Positions 5,904-15,477 of a DNA stretch of 20,029 nt are shown here, in pieces. The notes beneath the pieces are model-generated. The model did no database searches. It had not been told where the DNA came from and worked only from the letters and a program-made list of their open reading frames with translations. The stretch lies in NCBI GenBank assembly GCA_900552395.1, contig URZJ01000009.1, forward strand, positions 1 through 20,029. The letters run 5' to 3'. The position numbers and the translations under genes were made by a program. Position 1 is the first letter of the stretch; each line of letters begins with the position of its first letter. Source of the stretch: an uncultured Collinsella sp. (lineage in GTDB: Bacteria; Actinomycetota; Coriobacteriia; Coriobacteriales; Coriobacteriaceae).

Positions 5904-6215
5904 GTGTTTCAGATAGCCGATCTGCTCGCTATCGTTGCAGGCGCCATCGCGGGCGCAATTGCCTTCCTTCCCTTTGTCTTTACGCTCAAGCCGGTTCTTG
6001 ACGATAAACAGAATGCGGACATGCTCAAGGGTATGGTGAGTCTGGCGGTCTCGGCAATCGCCCTGCTCGTCTTTACCTTGGTTGTGTTTGTGTTGTTCGG
6101 AGAGGCATTTCGCATGTTTCTCCTGGGCGAGGCGATCGGCTTCGTGGCCTTTATGGCTGCCTGCGCGGTTCGTGTCGCCAAGGCGCTGCGAGATCCTCAT
6201 GAGGTCGAAAGGTAA
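5904..6215 (+). CDS. atpI: Small membrane protein in the AtpI position of the ATP synthase operon
   Basis: The product, 103 residues from the GTG at 5904, is very hydrophobic, with segments at about 7-28 (LLAIVAGAIAGAIAFLPFVF), 47-69 and 73-92. It lies directly upstream of atpB, with 3 bases between stop and start, the place occupied by atpI in many operons. AtpI assists assembly of the c-ring in characterised species. Sequence similarity is weak, as is normal for AtpI, so the name rests mostly on context and topology. The GTG at 5904 has GAGG 6 bases upstream. A GTG at 5892 is an alternative, with AAAGG very close to it. Confidence 0.65.
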   Translation: MFQIADLLAIVAGAIAGAIAFLPFVFTLKPVLDDKQNADMLKGMVSLAVSAIALLVFTLVVFVLFGEAFRMFLLGEAIGFVAFMAACAVRVAKALRDPHEVER

Positions 6216-6218
6216 GTC

Positions 6219-7022
6219 GTGGAAATTTTTGAAAAGCTGCCTGATGAGATTAATCATCTGGTCAGCGAGTTCAGCTCCACCCCTGTCGTGGGCGATCTGA
6301 GCTGCGGCATCACGCAGTACTCGTTTTGGCTGATCGTCTCCACGATCGTGCTCCTGATCGTCCTGGCCGTGTTCAAGAAGAAGCAGACCCTGGTTCCCAA
6401 GGGCTTCTTCGTCAACGGTTTCGAGTACATCATCGAGTACGTCGAGAACGATATCGGCAAGGGCGTCGTGGGTGAGAACTGGAAGAAGCACTTCCCGTTC
6501 CTGTGCTCGCTTTTCCTGTTCATCCTGATCAATAACATGATCGGCCTGATCCCGGGAATGAAGCCCGGCACCGGCGCAATCGGCTCCACCGCCGCACTCG
6601 CCATTTTCGCCTTCGTGTACTTCATCTACTACGGATGCAAGGCTCACGGCGTGATCGGCTACATCAAGAGCCTCGCCCCGCAGGGCGTGAGCTTCCCGAT
6701 GAACGTGCTCGTGTGGGTCGTCGAGCTTTTCTCGACCTTCCTGCGCCTCATCACGCTCGCCGTCCGTCTGTTCTGCAACATGTTCGCAGGACACGTGGTC
6801 ATGGGCTCGTTCGCCATCATGGCGAGCATGTTCATGCAGCCGCTGCTTCAGCAGGTTTCCGCGGCGCACGCCGTCGGCGCCCTGCCTTCGCTGGCCTGGC
6901 TTGCCATCCTCATCCTGATCTATGCGATCGAGCTTGTGGTCGGCGCTATCCAGGCTTACGTCTTCACGGTCCTTACCGCCGTGTATGTCTCCGAGGCGGA
7001 GGAGGTCGCAGAGGAGGAGTAG
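6219..7022 (+). CDS. atpB: ATP synthase Fo subunit a
   Basis: Subunit a forms the two proton half-channels beside the c-ring in the membrane. The 267-residue protein has several hydrophobic helices and the hallmark TLAVRLFCNMFAGH (179-192), with the essential arginine at 183. It also has the late helix VGAIQAYVFTVLTAVY (241-256), with Gln245 at the usual Gln position. The family more often has Gly where this protein has Cys186 (RLFGN). The start is GTG at 6219, with GAAAGG (6207-6212) overlapping the end of atpI. A 124-base gap, unusually large for this operon, separates it from atpE. Confidence 0.95.
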   Translation: MEIFEKLPDEINHLVSEFSSTPVVGDLSCGITQYSFWLIVSTIVLLIVLAVFKKKQTLVPKGFFVNGFEYIIEYVENDIGKGVVGENWKKHFPFLCSLFLFILINNMIGLIPGMKPGTGAIGSTAALAIFAFVYFIYYGCKAHGVIGYIKSLAPQGVSFPMNVLVWVVELFSTFLRLITLAVRLFCNMFAGHVVMGSFAIMASMFMQPLLQQVSAAHAVGALPSLAWLAILILIYAIELVVGAIQAYVFTVLTAVYVSEAEEVAEEE

Positions 7023-7034
7023 TCTTCCGTTCGC

Positions 7035-7091
7035 GCCTTAAAGGTAAGGCAATTCGTTAAACCGCCGGTGCCCGTACCCATGGAGCCCGGC
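7035..7091 (+). promoter_or_regulatory. Structured spacer between atpB and atpE
   Basis: In the 124-base gap, GCCTTA (7035-7040) and TAAGGC (7045-7050) form a perfect stem with an AAGG loop. GCCGG (7064-7068) and CCGGC (7087-7091) can form a second. Neither has a T-tract. The gap ends in an almost ideal ribosome binding site, AAAGGAGG (7135-7142). Such spacing often serves to raise subunit c synthesis relative to its neighbours, through RNA processing or unstructured ribosome access. That role is inferred. Confidence 0.35.
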
Positions 7092-7146
7092 AGTTATAAA
7101 AAGGTTATCCTGCGTGAAATAAGACACGCACGACAAAGGAGGAATC

Positions 7147-7341
7147 GTGGGAGTTATCGGTTACGGTCTCGGTGTTATCGGCGCTGGTCTTGCTATCGGC
7201 CTGTCTGCTCTGGGTGCTACGGGTGCTATGGCCCGTCAGCCTGAGGTCCAGGGCCGCGTGTTCACCGTCTTCATCATGGGCTCCGCCTTCGGCGAGGCTC
7301 TGGCTCTGATCGGCTTCGTTGTCGCGCTGATCGTTAAATAG
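7147..7341 (+). CDS. atpE: ATP synthase Fo subunit c
   Basis: Subunit c forms the proton-driven rotor ring. The 64-residue hairpin has helix 1 with small-residue packing (G12, G14, A16, G18), the polar loop ARQPE (29-33), and helix 2 with the ion-binding Glu50 in GSAFGEALALIG. Aligned through RQP, Glu50 matches Asp61 of the E. coli protein. Residues after Glu50 are Ala-Leu rather than Ser-Thr, and helix 1 has no Gln at the sodium-ligand position, so proton coupling is expected. The protein is about 10 residues shorter at the N-terminus than common homologues. The GTG at 7147 is fixed by AAAGGAGG 4 bases upstream. Confidence 0.95.
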   Translation: MGVIGYGLGVIGAGLAIGLSALGATGAMARQPEVQGRVFTVFIMGSAFGEALALIGFVVALIVK

Positions 7342-7356
7342 CACGGAGCGTCAAGT

Positions 7357-7959
7357 ATGAATCTTTCATCCCAGAAGAGCGCGATCGCACTCTCCGCGTC
7401 CGCGGCCGCGCTGCTCATGCCGGTTTCCGCGTTCGCCGAGGACGGCGCTGCCGGTGCGGACATCCTCATCCCTAAGATGGCGGAGTTCATCCCGGCGCTT
7501 ATCGCCTTCCTGATTATCTGGATCGTGCTGGCCAAGGTCGCCCTGCCGGGCATCATGAAAACCATGGAGGAGCGCGGCAAGAAGATCGAGGAGAGCCTCG
7601 ACGAGGCCGAGAAGACCAAGCAGGAGGCTATCGCCAAGCGCGCTGAGTCCGACTCGATCGTCACCGACGCCCGTCGTCAGGCTGCCGACATCGTTCTCGA
7701 GGCCCGTAAGGACGCCGAGTCCGAGCGCGCCCGTATCATCGAGGCTGCTCACAAGGAGGCCGAGGAGATCATCGCCAAGGCCCATACGACCGTCGAGGAC
7801 GAGCGCAAGTCCATTTACGCCGGTGCCGCGAGCTCCATCGCCGACCTGTCCGTTGCCGTCGCCACCAAGATCGTGGGCGAGGCACTCGAGGACGAGACCG
7901 AGCAGAAGAAGCTCATCGAGCGCTACATCCAGGAAGCAGGTAGCCTGAATGCCGACTAG
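7357..7959 (+). CDS. atpF: ATP synthase Fo subunit b, with signal-peptide-like N-terminus
   Basis: Subunit b is the peripheral stalk that links Fo to F1. The 200-residue protein has one clear membrane helix at about 42-62 (AEFIPALIAFLIIWIVLAKVA). A long charged helix at about 66-165 follows, rich in Glu, Lys, Arg and Ala, as expected for the stalk coiled coil. Ahead of it, residues 1-27 look like a cleavable signal peptide: Lys7, a hydrophobic stretch, then PVSAFA before Glu-Asp. Most b subunits start almost directly with the membrane helix. The ATG at 7357 has GGAG (7345-7348) upstream. The gene overlaps atpH by 11 bases. Confidence 0.92.
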   Translation: MNLSSQKSAIALSASAAALLMPVSAFAEDGAAGADILIPKMAEFIPALIAFLIIWIVLAKVALPGIMKTMEERGKKIEESLDEAEKTKQEAIAKRAESDSIVTDARRQAADIVLEARKDAESERARIIEAAHKEAEEIIAKAHTTVEDERKSIYAGAASSIADLSVAVATKIVGEALEDETEQKKLIERYIQEAGSLNAD

Positions 7960-8425
7960 CCGCTATCAGGACAAGGTGCTCGAGACCTACGCGCGCTCCC
8001 TTCTGGAAGCCGCTAAGGCCGAGAACCATGTGTTCGAGGACCTCGAGATGATCGAGCGCTTGGCTTCTGCCAGCCCCGAGATCATCGCCGTGCTCGACAC
8101 CATGTCCAAGCGCGACCAGCTCGACCTTCTTCCCAAGGTGGCAGCTGCCTTTAAGTATGTTGCCGAGGAAGACGAGGATGTAGTGGGCGTGACCGTCACC
8201 ACGGCGATCCCGCTCGACGACGAGCTGCGTCAAACCATCACTAAGAAATGCGAGCAGGACTTCGGCCGCAAGGTATTCCTTATCGAGCAGGTCGACCCGT
8301 CTATCGTGGGCGGCCTGGTGCTCGAGGCCCGCGGCGAGCGTCGTGATATTTCCGTCAAGACGCAGCTGCGCATCGCGCAGGAGACCCTCGCAAACTCTGC
8401 TAATTCGTACGGAGGTGAAGCCTAA
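7949..8425 (+). CDS. atpH: ATP synthase F1 subunit delta
   Basis: Subunit delta sits on top of F1 and joins it to the b stalk. The 158-residue product is a little shorter than usual (about 175-180). It has the N-terminal helical domain (YARSLLEAAKAENHVFEDLEMI) and the characteristic ending around DPSIVGGLVLEARGERRDIS, followed by a helix TQLRIAQETL. The start lies inside atpF and the stop overlaps the atpA start (TAATG), so translation is probably coupled on both sides. Confidence 0.9.
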   Translation: MPTSRYQDKVLETYARSLLEAAKAENHVFEDLEMIERLASASPEIIAVLDTMSKRDQLDLLPKVAAAFKYVAEEDEDVVGVTVTTAIPLDDELRQTITKKCEQDFGRKVFLIEQVDPSIVGGLVLEARGERRDISVKTQLRIAQETLANSANSYGGEA

Positions 8426-10023
8426 TGTCCGAAACCCTCAATGCCCAGGATATCGCCAAGAAACTGCAGGAGCAGCTCACGAGCCTCTCCGCGACGGTCG
8501 ATACGCATGAGGTTTCAACGGTCGACGAGGTAGGCGACGGCATCGCGCGCGTCTCCGGCCTCAAGAGCGCCATGGCAGGCGAGCTTCTGGAGTTCAAGAG
8601 CTCCGATACCGGTGAGACCGTCTTCGGCCTTGCCCAGAACCTTGACCGTGACGAGGTCGGCGCCGTTCTGTTCGGTGCCGTCGACTCCATCAAGGAAGGC
8701 GACGAGTGCCGCACCACTGGCCGCATTATGGATATCCCCGTGAGCCGCGCCATGCTCGGCCGCGTCGTCAATCCGCTCGGCCAGCCCATCGACGGCCTAG
8801 GCGACATCGTCGCTACGCACCGTCGCCCCATCGAGTTCAAGGCCCCCGGCGTCATCGACCGTACCCCGGTGTGCGAGCCGGTTCAGACCGGTCTGCTCGC
8901 TATCGACTCCATGGTGCCTATTGGCCGCGGTCAGCGTGAGCTCATCATCGGCGACCGTAAGACCGGTAAGACCGCCATCGCCATCGACGCTATTCTCAAC
9001 CAGCGCGGCAAGGGCATGGTCTGCATCTATGTCGCCATCGGCCAGAAGGCCTCCACGGTTGCCAACATCCGCGAGACCCTCGCTCAGCACGGTGCGCTCG
9101 ACTACACCATCATCGTTTCGGCCACCGCTGCCGATTCCGCCCCTATGCAGTACATCGCGCCTATGGCCGGTGCCGCTATCGGCGAGTTCTTCATGTACAA
9201 CGGCGAGGACGGCAAGCCCGCCAGCGAGACCAACCCCGGCGGCCACGTGCTCGTCATCTACGACGACCTGTCCAAGCAGGCTGTGGCCTACCGTCAGATG
9301 TCGCTGACGCTGCATCGTCCGCCCGGACGCGAGGCCTATCCTGGCGACATCTTCTACCTGCACTCTCGTCTGCTCGAGCGTGCCGTCAAGATGTCCAAGA
9401 AGAACGGTTACGGCTCCATGACGGCACTGCCGATCATCGAGACCCAGGACGGCGACGTCTCGGCCTACATTCCGACCAACGTCATTTCCATTACCGATGG
9501 TCAGATCTACCTGCAGTCCGAGCTCTTCTTCCAGGGTCAGCGCCCGGCAGTCGACGTGGGCATCTCCGTGTCCCGCGTCGGTGGCGATGCGCAGACCAAG
9601 GCCATGAAGCAGGTCGCCGGCAACCTCCGTCTGGACCTCGCTTCGTACCAGGAGCTCGCCGGCTTTACGCAGTTCGGCTCCGACCTCGACGAGGCTACTC
9701 AGAAGCAGCTGACCCATGGTGCTCGCATGACCGAGCTCCTGAAGCAGCCGCGTTACAAGCCGTTTGAGGTTGGCGAGCAGATCGTTACGCTGTTCGCTGG
9801 CAACGAGGGCTTCCTGGATGACCTGGAGATCGCCGACGTGCTGCCCTTCCGTGCCGAGCTCATCGAGTACATGGACAATGGCTTTGGCTCGCTGCTCGAC
9901 AAGGTTCGCGCCAAGAAGATCGATGATGACACCAAGGCTGAGCTCTTGCGCGTCATCGGCGACTTCAAGCAGCAGTTCATGGCCAAGCACCATTCGGATG
10001 TTTCTGGATCAGAGGAGAACTAA
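8425..10023 (+). CDS. atpA: ATP synthase F1 subunit alpha
   Basis: Alpha subunits alternate with beta in the F1 head and bind regulatory nucleotide. The 532-residue protein shows Walker A GDRKTGKT (176-183), VLVIYDDLSKQAVAYRQ (275-291), the segment PPGREAYPGDIFYLHSRLLERA (299-320), and the arginine that reaches the catalytic site, Arg384 in SVSRVGG. A short polar insert at about 261-273 (EDGKPASETNPGG) separates FMYNG from HVLVIYDD. In most homologues these segments are nearly adjacent. The ATG at 8425 overlaps the atpH stop and follows GGAGGTGAAG. Confidence 0.97.
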   Translation: MSETLNAQDIAKKLQEQLTSLSATVDTHEVSTVDEVGDGIARVSGLKSAMAGELLEFKSSDTGETVFGLAQNLDRDEVGAVLFGAVDSIKEGDECRTTGRIMDIPVSRAMLGRVVNPLGQPIDGLGDIVATHRRPIEFKAPGVIDRTPVCEPVQTGLLAIDSMVPIGRGQRELIIGDRKTGKTAIAIDAILNQRGKGMVCIYVAIGQKASTVANIRETLAQHGALDYTIIVSATAADSAPMQYIAPMAGAAIGEFFMYNGEDGKPASETNPGGHVLVIYDDLSKQAVAYRQMSLTLHRPPGREAYPGDIFYLHSRLLERAVKMSKKNGYGSMTALPIIETQDGDVSAYIPTNVISITDGQIYLQSELFFQGQRPAVDVGISVSRVGGDAQTKAMKQVAGNLRLDLASYQELAGFTQFGSDLDEATQKQLTHGARMTELLKQPRYKPFEVGEQIVTLFAGNEGFLDDLEIADVLPFRAELIEYMDNGFGSLLDKVRAKKIDDDTKAELLRVIGDFKQQFMAKHHSDVSGSEEN

Positions 10024-10028
10024 GCCCC

Positions 10029-10936
10029 ATGGCCAACCTTCGCGACATTAAGAAGCGAATCTCCTCGGTTACCACGACCAAGCAGATCACGCGCACGATG
10101 GAGATGGTCTCTACGGCCAAGATCCGTCGTGCCCTCGATCGCTCCAAGCAGGCCGAGCCCTATAAGGAGGCGCTGACCGACGTCATGTTGACGGTCGCCG
10201 GCGACGCCTCCTGTTCGGGCACCGATCCCATGCTGCAGAAGCATGAGAGCGTCAAGCATGGCCTGATTGTCGTTATTGCCTCGGACCGCGGCCTTGCCGG
10301 CGGTTTCAATACGACGGTGGAGCGCACGGCCGAAAAGCTCGCCGCTTCTTGGGCGAACGACGGCATCGAGTGCGAGATCATCGCGTGCGGGCGTAAGCCG
10401 GCCACGTATTTCCGTGACCGCGCAAACGTTGTCATGCACTTTGAGGGCAACTCCTCTGAGCCCGATTTCAATCAGGCCCGCATGATTTCCTCTCATATCT
10501 GCGATGCGTATCGTGCCGGTGAGCTTGACCGTGTCGAGCTTGTCTACCACCACGCCAAGAACCGCGTGGATCAGGAGCTTCGCGTCGAGCATCTGTTGCC
10601 GCTCGACCCCGAGATGATCGCTATGGCCCACGGTCCGCGTAAGAACGAGACCGACGCCCCTAAGCGCATCTCGTCCACGTTCGAGTTCGTGCCCTCTCCT
10701 GAGCATGTTCTCGGCAAGCTTGTGCCGTCTTATATCCTGACGGTCATCTACCAGGCCCTGATCGATTCGGCGGCTGCCGAGCAGGGTGCACGCCGCAAGG
10801 CCATGCACTCCGCGACGGAAAACGCCACCGCGATCATCTCGACCCTTACCCGCACGTATAGTCGCGTGCGCCAGGCTTCGATCACGACCGAGATCAACGA
10901 GATCGTCGGCGGAGCCTCAGCATTGGAGGAACAGTA

Positions 10937-10937
<1 letters not shown>
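10029..10937 (+). CDS. atpG: ATP synthase F1 subunit gamma
   Basis: Gamma is the central rotor shaft inside the alpha-beta head. The 302-residue protein has the conserved N-terminal helix (MANLRDIKKRISSVTTTKQI and onward through TRTMEMVSTAKIRRA), the middle IVVIASDRGLAGGFNT (80-95), and the C-terminal helix ending SRVRQASITTEINEIVGGA. The ATG at 10029 has GGAG (10014-10017) upstream, 5 bases after atpA. Its stop overlaps the atpD start by one base (TAATG). Confidence 0.96.
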
Positions 10938-12391
<1,454 letters not shown>

Positions 12392-12394
12392 GTT

Positions 12395-12787
12395 ATGCGT
12401 ATCCGCATCGTGTGCCCCGTGAGCTGCGCCTATGAGGGCGACGCTGCGTTTGTGTCGATTCCGTCCACGGATGGCGAGTTTGGCGTCCTGCCTGCTCACT
12501 CCAGCGAGATCTGCACGATCGACCGCGGTTACGTTCGCGTTTCCGATAAGGCCATGGGCACTGTCGACCACACGTTTGCCGTGGGCGGCGGCTATGCCCA
12601 GGTTGCGGACGATGTCGTGACCGTTCTCGCCGAGCGCGCTTGCGATTTGGCGACCGTCGATGCCGACAAGCTTAAAGCTGATATTCAAGGTTTTGAAGAG
12701 AAGCTGGGTAATTTGTCGGAGGATGATGCACGCCGCGCCTACCTCTATAATGAAATCGCATGGTGTAAGCTCAAGCTTGCCCAATAG
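12395..12787 (+). CDS. atpC: ATP synthase F1 subunit epsilon
   Basis: Epsilon binds the gamma foot and c-ring and restrains ATP hydrolysis in many species. The 130-residue product has the beta-sandwich motifs VSIPSTDGEFGVLPAHSS (20-37) and FAVGGGYAQV (61-70), followed by the two-helix C-terminal part (LKADIQGFEEKLG and DDARRAYLYNEIAWCKLKLA). It starts 3 bases after the atpD stop, with GGAG at the end of atpD. It is the last gene of the operon, and a strong terminator follows 36 bases later. Confidence 0.94.
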   Translation: MRIRIVCPVSCAYEGDAAFVSIPSTDGEFGVLPAHSSEICTIDRGYVRVSDKAMGTVDHTFAVGGGYAQVADDVVTVLAERACDLATVDADKLKADIQGFEEKLGNLSEDDARRAYLYNEIAWCKLKLAQ

Positions 12788-12823
12788 TCAAACGATTTAG
12801 CGTTCGACCATTTGCGAACACAT

Positions 12824-12862
12824 CATGCCCGGGATGGCCCAGCCACCCCGGGCATGCTTTTT
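12824..12862 (+). terminator. Strong intrinsic terminator of the atp operon
   Basis: CATGCCCGGG (12824-12833) pairs perfectly with CCCGGGCATG (12847-12856). Inside the loop, TGGC (12835-12838) pairs with GCCA (12842-12845). The hairpin is followed by C and five T (12858-12862). It ends only 13 bases before the murA start codon. Confidence 0.88.
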
Positions 12863-12875
12863 GAAAGGGTAGACC

Positions 12876-14159
12876 TTGGATATTATCCGCGTTGAGGGTG
12901 GCCACGCCATCGGAGGCTCCGTGCCCGTCTCGGGTGCCAAGAACTCCGCGCTCAAACTCATGGCGGCAACGCTTCTGGCGCCGGGCAAGACGACGCTGCA
13001 GAACGTGCCCGATATTTCCGATGTCCACGTGATGGGCAAGGTGCTCAAGGGCATGGGCGCTACGATCGATGTTCTCGACGAGCACACGCTCGAGATTGAT
13101 ACCTCTCAGGTCGATTCATGGGAGGCCCCCTACGAGCTCGTTGCCAAGATGCGCGCTTCCACCGCCGTCATGGGACCCCTGCTGGGCCGCTTCCATCGCG
13201 CCAAAATTGCCATGCCGGGCGGCTGCAACCTGGGTGCTCGCAAGATCGATATGCACATTCTTGGTCTTGAGGCCCTGGGCGTTGAGTTCGATACCGCCCA
13301 CGGCTATATCAACGCCAGCGCGCCTCAGGGCCTGCGCGGCACCACCGTCACGCTCGAGTTCGCCAGTGTCGGTGCGACCGAGAACCTCATTATGGCATCC
13401 GTGCGCGCGCAGGGTACCACGGTTATCGACAATGCCGCCCGCGAGCCCGAGATCGTCGATCTCGCCAACATGCTCAACGAGATGGGCGCCAAGATTGTTG
13501 GCGCCGGCACTCCCGTCGTGACTATCGAAGGCGTGGAAGAGCTCCATCCTGTTACCCATCGCGTAGTAGGCGACCGCATCGAGGCCGGTACCTTTATCGT
13601 TGCCGGTGCGTTGATGGCCGACGATCGCGGTGTCGATGTCACGGGCTTTTGCCCCATTCACTTGGGCATGGTGCTCAAGAAGATGGAGCTCATGGGTATC
13701 GACTGCGAGCGCGTCGAGGATGGCGTCCATGTGAACCGTGCCGAGCGTATCAAGCCGGTCGACATCCAGACGCTTCCGTTCCCCGGTTTCCCGACCGACA
13801 TGCAGGCGCAGATTATGGTGCTCTCCGCCCTTGCCGACGGCAGTTCCGTTATTACCGAAAACATCTTCGAGAATCGCTTTATGTTTGCCTCTGAGCTGGT
13901 GCGCATGGGTGCCGACATTCGTATCGAGAGCCATCATGCCATGATTCATGGCGTCAAGGGCTTCTCGGGTGCACAGGTTACCTCGCCCGATCTGCGCGGC
14001 GGAGCGGCCCTCGTCGTAGCGGGCTTGATTGCCGACGGGACGACCGAGGTTTCGGCTATCCATCACATCAAGCGCGGCTACGAGCATTTTGTCGAAAAGC
14101 TGCAGGCGCTTGGCGCGCATGTCGAGCATGCTACCGTCCCCGATCCCGTCATCTACTAA
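12876..14159 (+). CDS. murA: UDP-N-acetylglucosamine 1-carboxyvinyltransferase MurA
   Basis: MurA transfers enolpyruvate from PEP to UDP-GlcNAc, the first committed step of peptidoglycan synthesis, in the cytoplasm. The 427-residue protein has GAKNSALKL (20-28, Lys22) and the active-site loop PGGCNLGARKIDMH (114-127). Its catalytic Cys117 is the residue that fosfomycin alkylates. The later GFPTDMQAQIM and ENIFENRF segments are also present. The start is TTG at 12876, fixed by AAAGGG (12864-12869). There is no room for a promoter between the atp terminator and the start codon. The LCP gene follows 12 bases after the stop. Confidence 0.95.
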   Translation: MDIIRVEGGHAIGGSVPVSGAKNSALKLMAATLLAPGKTTLQNVPDISDVHVMGKVLKGMGATIDVLDEHTLEIDTSQVDSWEAPYELVAKMRASTAVMGPLLGRFHRAKIAMPGGCNLGARKIDMHILGLEALGVEFDTAHGYINASAPQGLRGTTVTLEFASVGATENLIMASVRAQGTTVIDNAAREPEIVDLANMLNEMGAKIVGAGTPVVTIEGVEELHPVTHRVVGDRIEAGTFIVAGALMADDRGVDVTGFCPIHLGMVLKKMELMGIDCERVEDGVHVNRAERIKPVDIQTLPFPGFPTDMQAQIMVLSALADGSSVITENIFENRFMFASELVRMGADIRIESHHAMIHGVKGFSGAQVTSPDLRGGAALVVAGLIADGTTEVSAIHHIKRGYEHFVEKLQALGAHVEHATVPDPVIY

Positions 14160-14171
14160 TACAGGTTGCCT

Positions 14172-15407
14172 ATGTTTAATAAAAAGCCCCTCGCGGATAC
14201 CACCACTCGAAGACCCTCAACTGGTGCGCAGGCCAAGATCTACAGTCGCGATAACGTGGCTCGTTATTCCGAGCGAGCTCGCCAACGTCGTCGTAGCCAC
14301 ACGATTCGTCACGTCGCGCTCATTGTCGTGCTTGGCGTGCTGCTGAGTGCCACTACCGCTGCCGGCCTGTGGTTTGCCACCATTATGGGCAAGCTCGGCG
14401 ATTCTAATGTCATTACCGACAATCTGCGTCGGGTTCTGGTTGACACCGATGAGGCAAAGGATCCGTTCTACGTGCTGCTTCTTGGCACCGACGGCCGTCC
14501 GGGCGAGGATACGTATCGTGCCGACTCGATTATCCTGGCACGCATCGACCCCACGCAAAAGCAGGCGACGCTCATTTCCGTTCCGCGCGACACCAAGGTC
14601 GAGTACAAGGGCGAGACCATGAAGATCAACGCCTGCCATACCGTTGGCGGCGCCGAGGCCATGGTCGAGGCGGTCAACGAGCTGTGCGGTGTTCAGATTT
14701 CCCACTATGCCGAGGTCAGCTTCGACGGTATGCAGGCGCTGATTGATTCGGTTGGCGGTATCGACATTAACGCAACCGATGATGTTGACGACCCCGAGCA
14801 CCTGGATATTAAGATTACCGCTGGCCAGCAGCATATGGACGGTGCCACCGCCCTTACCTATGCCCGCTGCCGCTACACCTATGCCGACGGCGATTACACG
14901 CGCATGCGCCACCAGCGTCAGGTGCTTGGCGCCCTTGCCAACCAGATTCTCAATAACTTCGATGCCACGAAGATCTTTGGCCTGGTTAATTCGCTGTCCG
15001 ATATGCTCGTAACCGATATGAGCGTTCAGGATATCGTGGCTACGGTCAATGCCATGCGCGGTATGGATGTCGACGGTATCTACTCGGCCAACCTGCCCTC
15101 GTACGCCGACGACAGCACCATGATCGACGGTGTGAGCTACGTCTTTGTCTACGAGGACGAGCTCAAGGAAATGATGGAGCGCGTCGATGCCGGCAAGGAT
15201 CCCAAGGGTCCCAACACCATGGGTCTTTCCGACGGTTCCAGCTCTACGATCGGTGACCTCAGCAACAACACGTCTGACGACTACGCAAACGGTACCGCAA
15301 CCTCATCGGTCAGCTCTGACGATTCTGATGACTCAAGCGATTCGAGCGATTCGGACTACTACGAAGAGCCCACCGGTGACGGCAACGGCTACGAAGCCAA
15401 CTACTAA
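14172..15407 (+). CDS. LytR-CpsA-Psr family cell-wall ligase
   Basis: LCP proteins attach glycopolymers from lipid carriers to peptidoglycan on the outside of the membrane. The 411-residue protein has a basic cytoplasmic start, a membrane helix at about 47-69 and the LCP domain. Key segments are VLLLGTDGRPGEDTYRADS (101-119), ISVPRDTK (135-142), DSVGGIDIN (192-200), and ALTYARCR (227-234) with DYTRMRHQRQVL (241-252), which supplies the conserved arginines. The tail (about 351-411) is rich in Ser, Asp and Gly with a run of SDDSDDSSDSSDSD, probably a flexible extracellular region. I chose the ATG at 14172, 6 bases after ACAGG. It is linked to murA, consistent with a wall-building unit. Confidence 0.9.
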   Translation: MFNKKPLADTTTRRPSTGAQAKIYSRDNVARYSERARQRRRSHTIRHVALIVVLGVLLSATTAAGLWFATIMGKLGDSNVITDNLRRVLVDTDEAKDPFYVLLLGTDGRPGEDTYRADSIILARIDPTQKQATLISVPRDTKVEYKGETMKINACHTVGGAEAMVEAVNELCGVQISHYAEVSFDGMQALIDSVGGIDINATDDVDDPEHLDIKITAGQQHMDGATALTYARCRYTYADGDYTRMRHQRQVLGALANQILNNFDATKIFGLVNSLSDMLVTDMSVQDIVATVNAMRGMDVDGIYSANLPSYADDSTMIDGVSYVFVYEDELKEMMERVDAGKDPKGPNTMGLSDGSSSTIGDLSNNTSDDYANGTATSSVSSDDSDDSSDSSDSDYYEEPTGDGNGYEANY

Positions 15408-15435
15408 GTTACGGCGTTTTACCAAACGCCGTAAC
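15408..15435 (+). repeat. Perfect 12-bp hairpin directly after the LCP stop codon
   Basis: GTTACGGCGTTT (15408-15419) and AAACGCCGTAAC (15424-15435) are exact reverse complements with the loop TACC. The hairpin begins at the first base after the TAA and has no downstream T-tract. It is the first of two hairpins before the transcript end and may protect the 3' end or slow polymerase before the real terminator. Confidence 0.6.
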
Positions 15436-15477
15436 GGCTCGACGCTGCGCGCCGCCCAAGGCGACAATTTGTCATTC

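Noticed and set aside
8797..9993. Minus-strand open frame of 398 codons opposite atpA
   Set aside because: Antisense shadow of the alpha subunit. The repeated Leu, Gly, Asp and Val pattern mirrors the codon bias of the true strand.
15302..15400. Ser/Asp-rich coding repeat at the end of the LCP protein as a possible tandem repeat
   Set aside because: It is low-complexity coding sequence with no regular DNA repeat unit. A flexible extracellular tail explains it.
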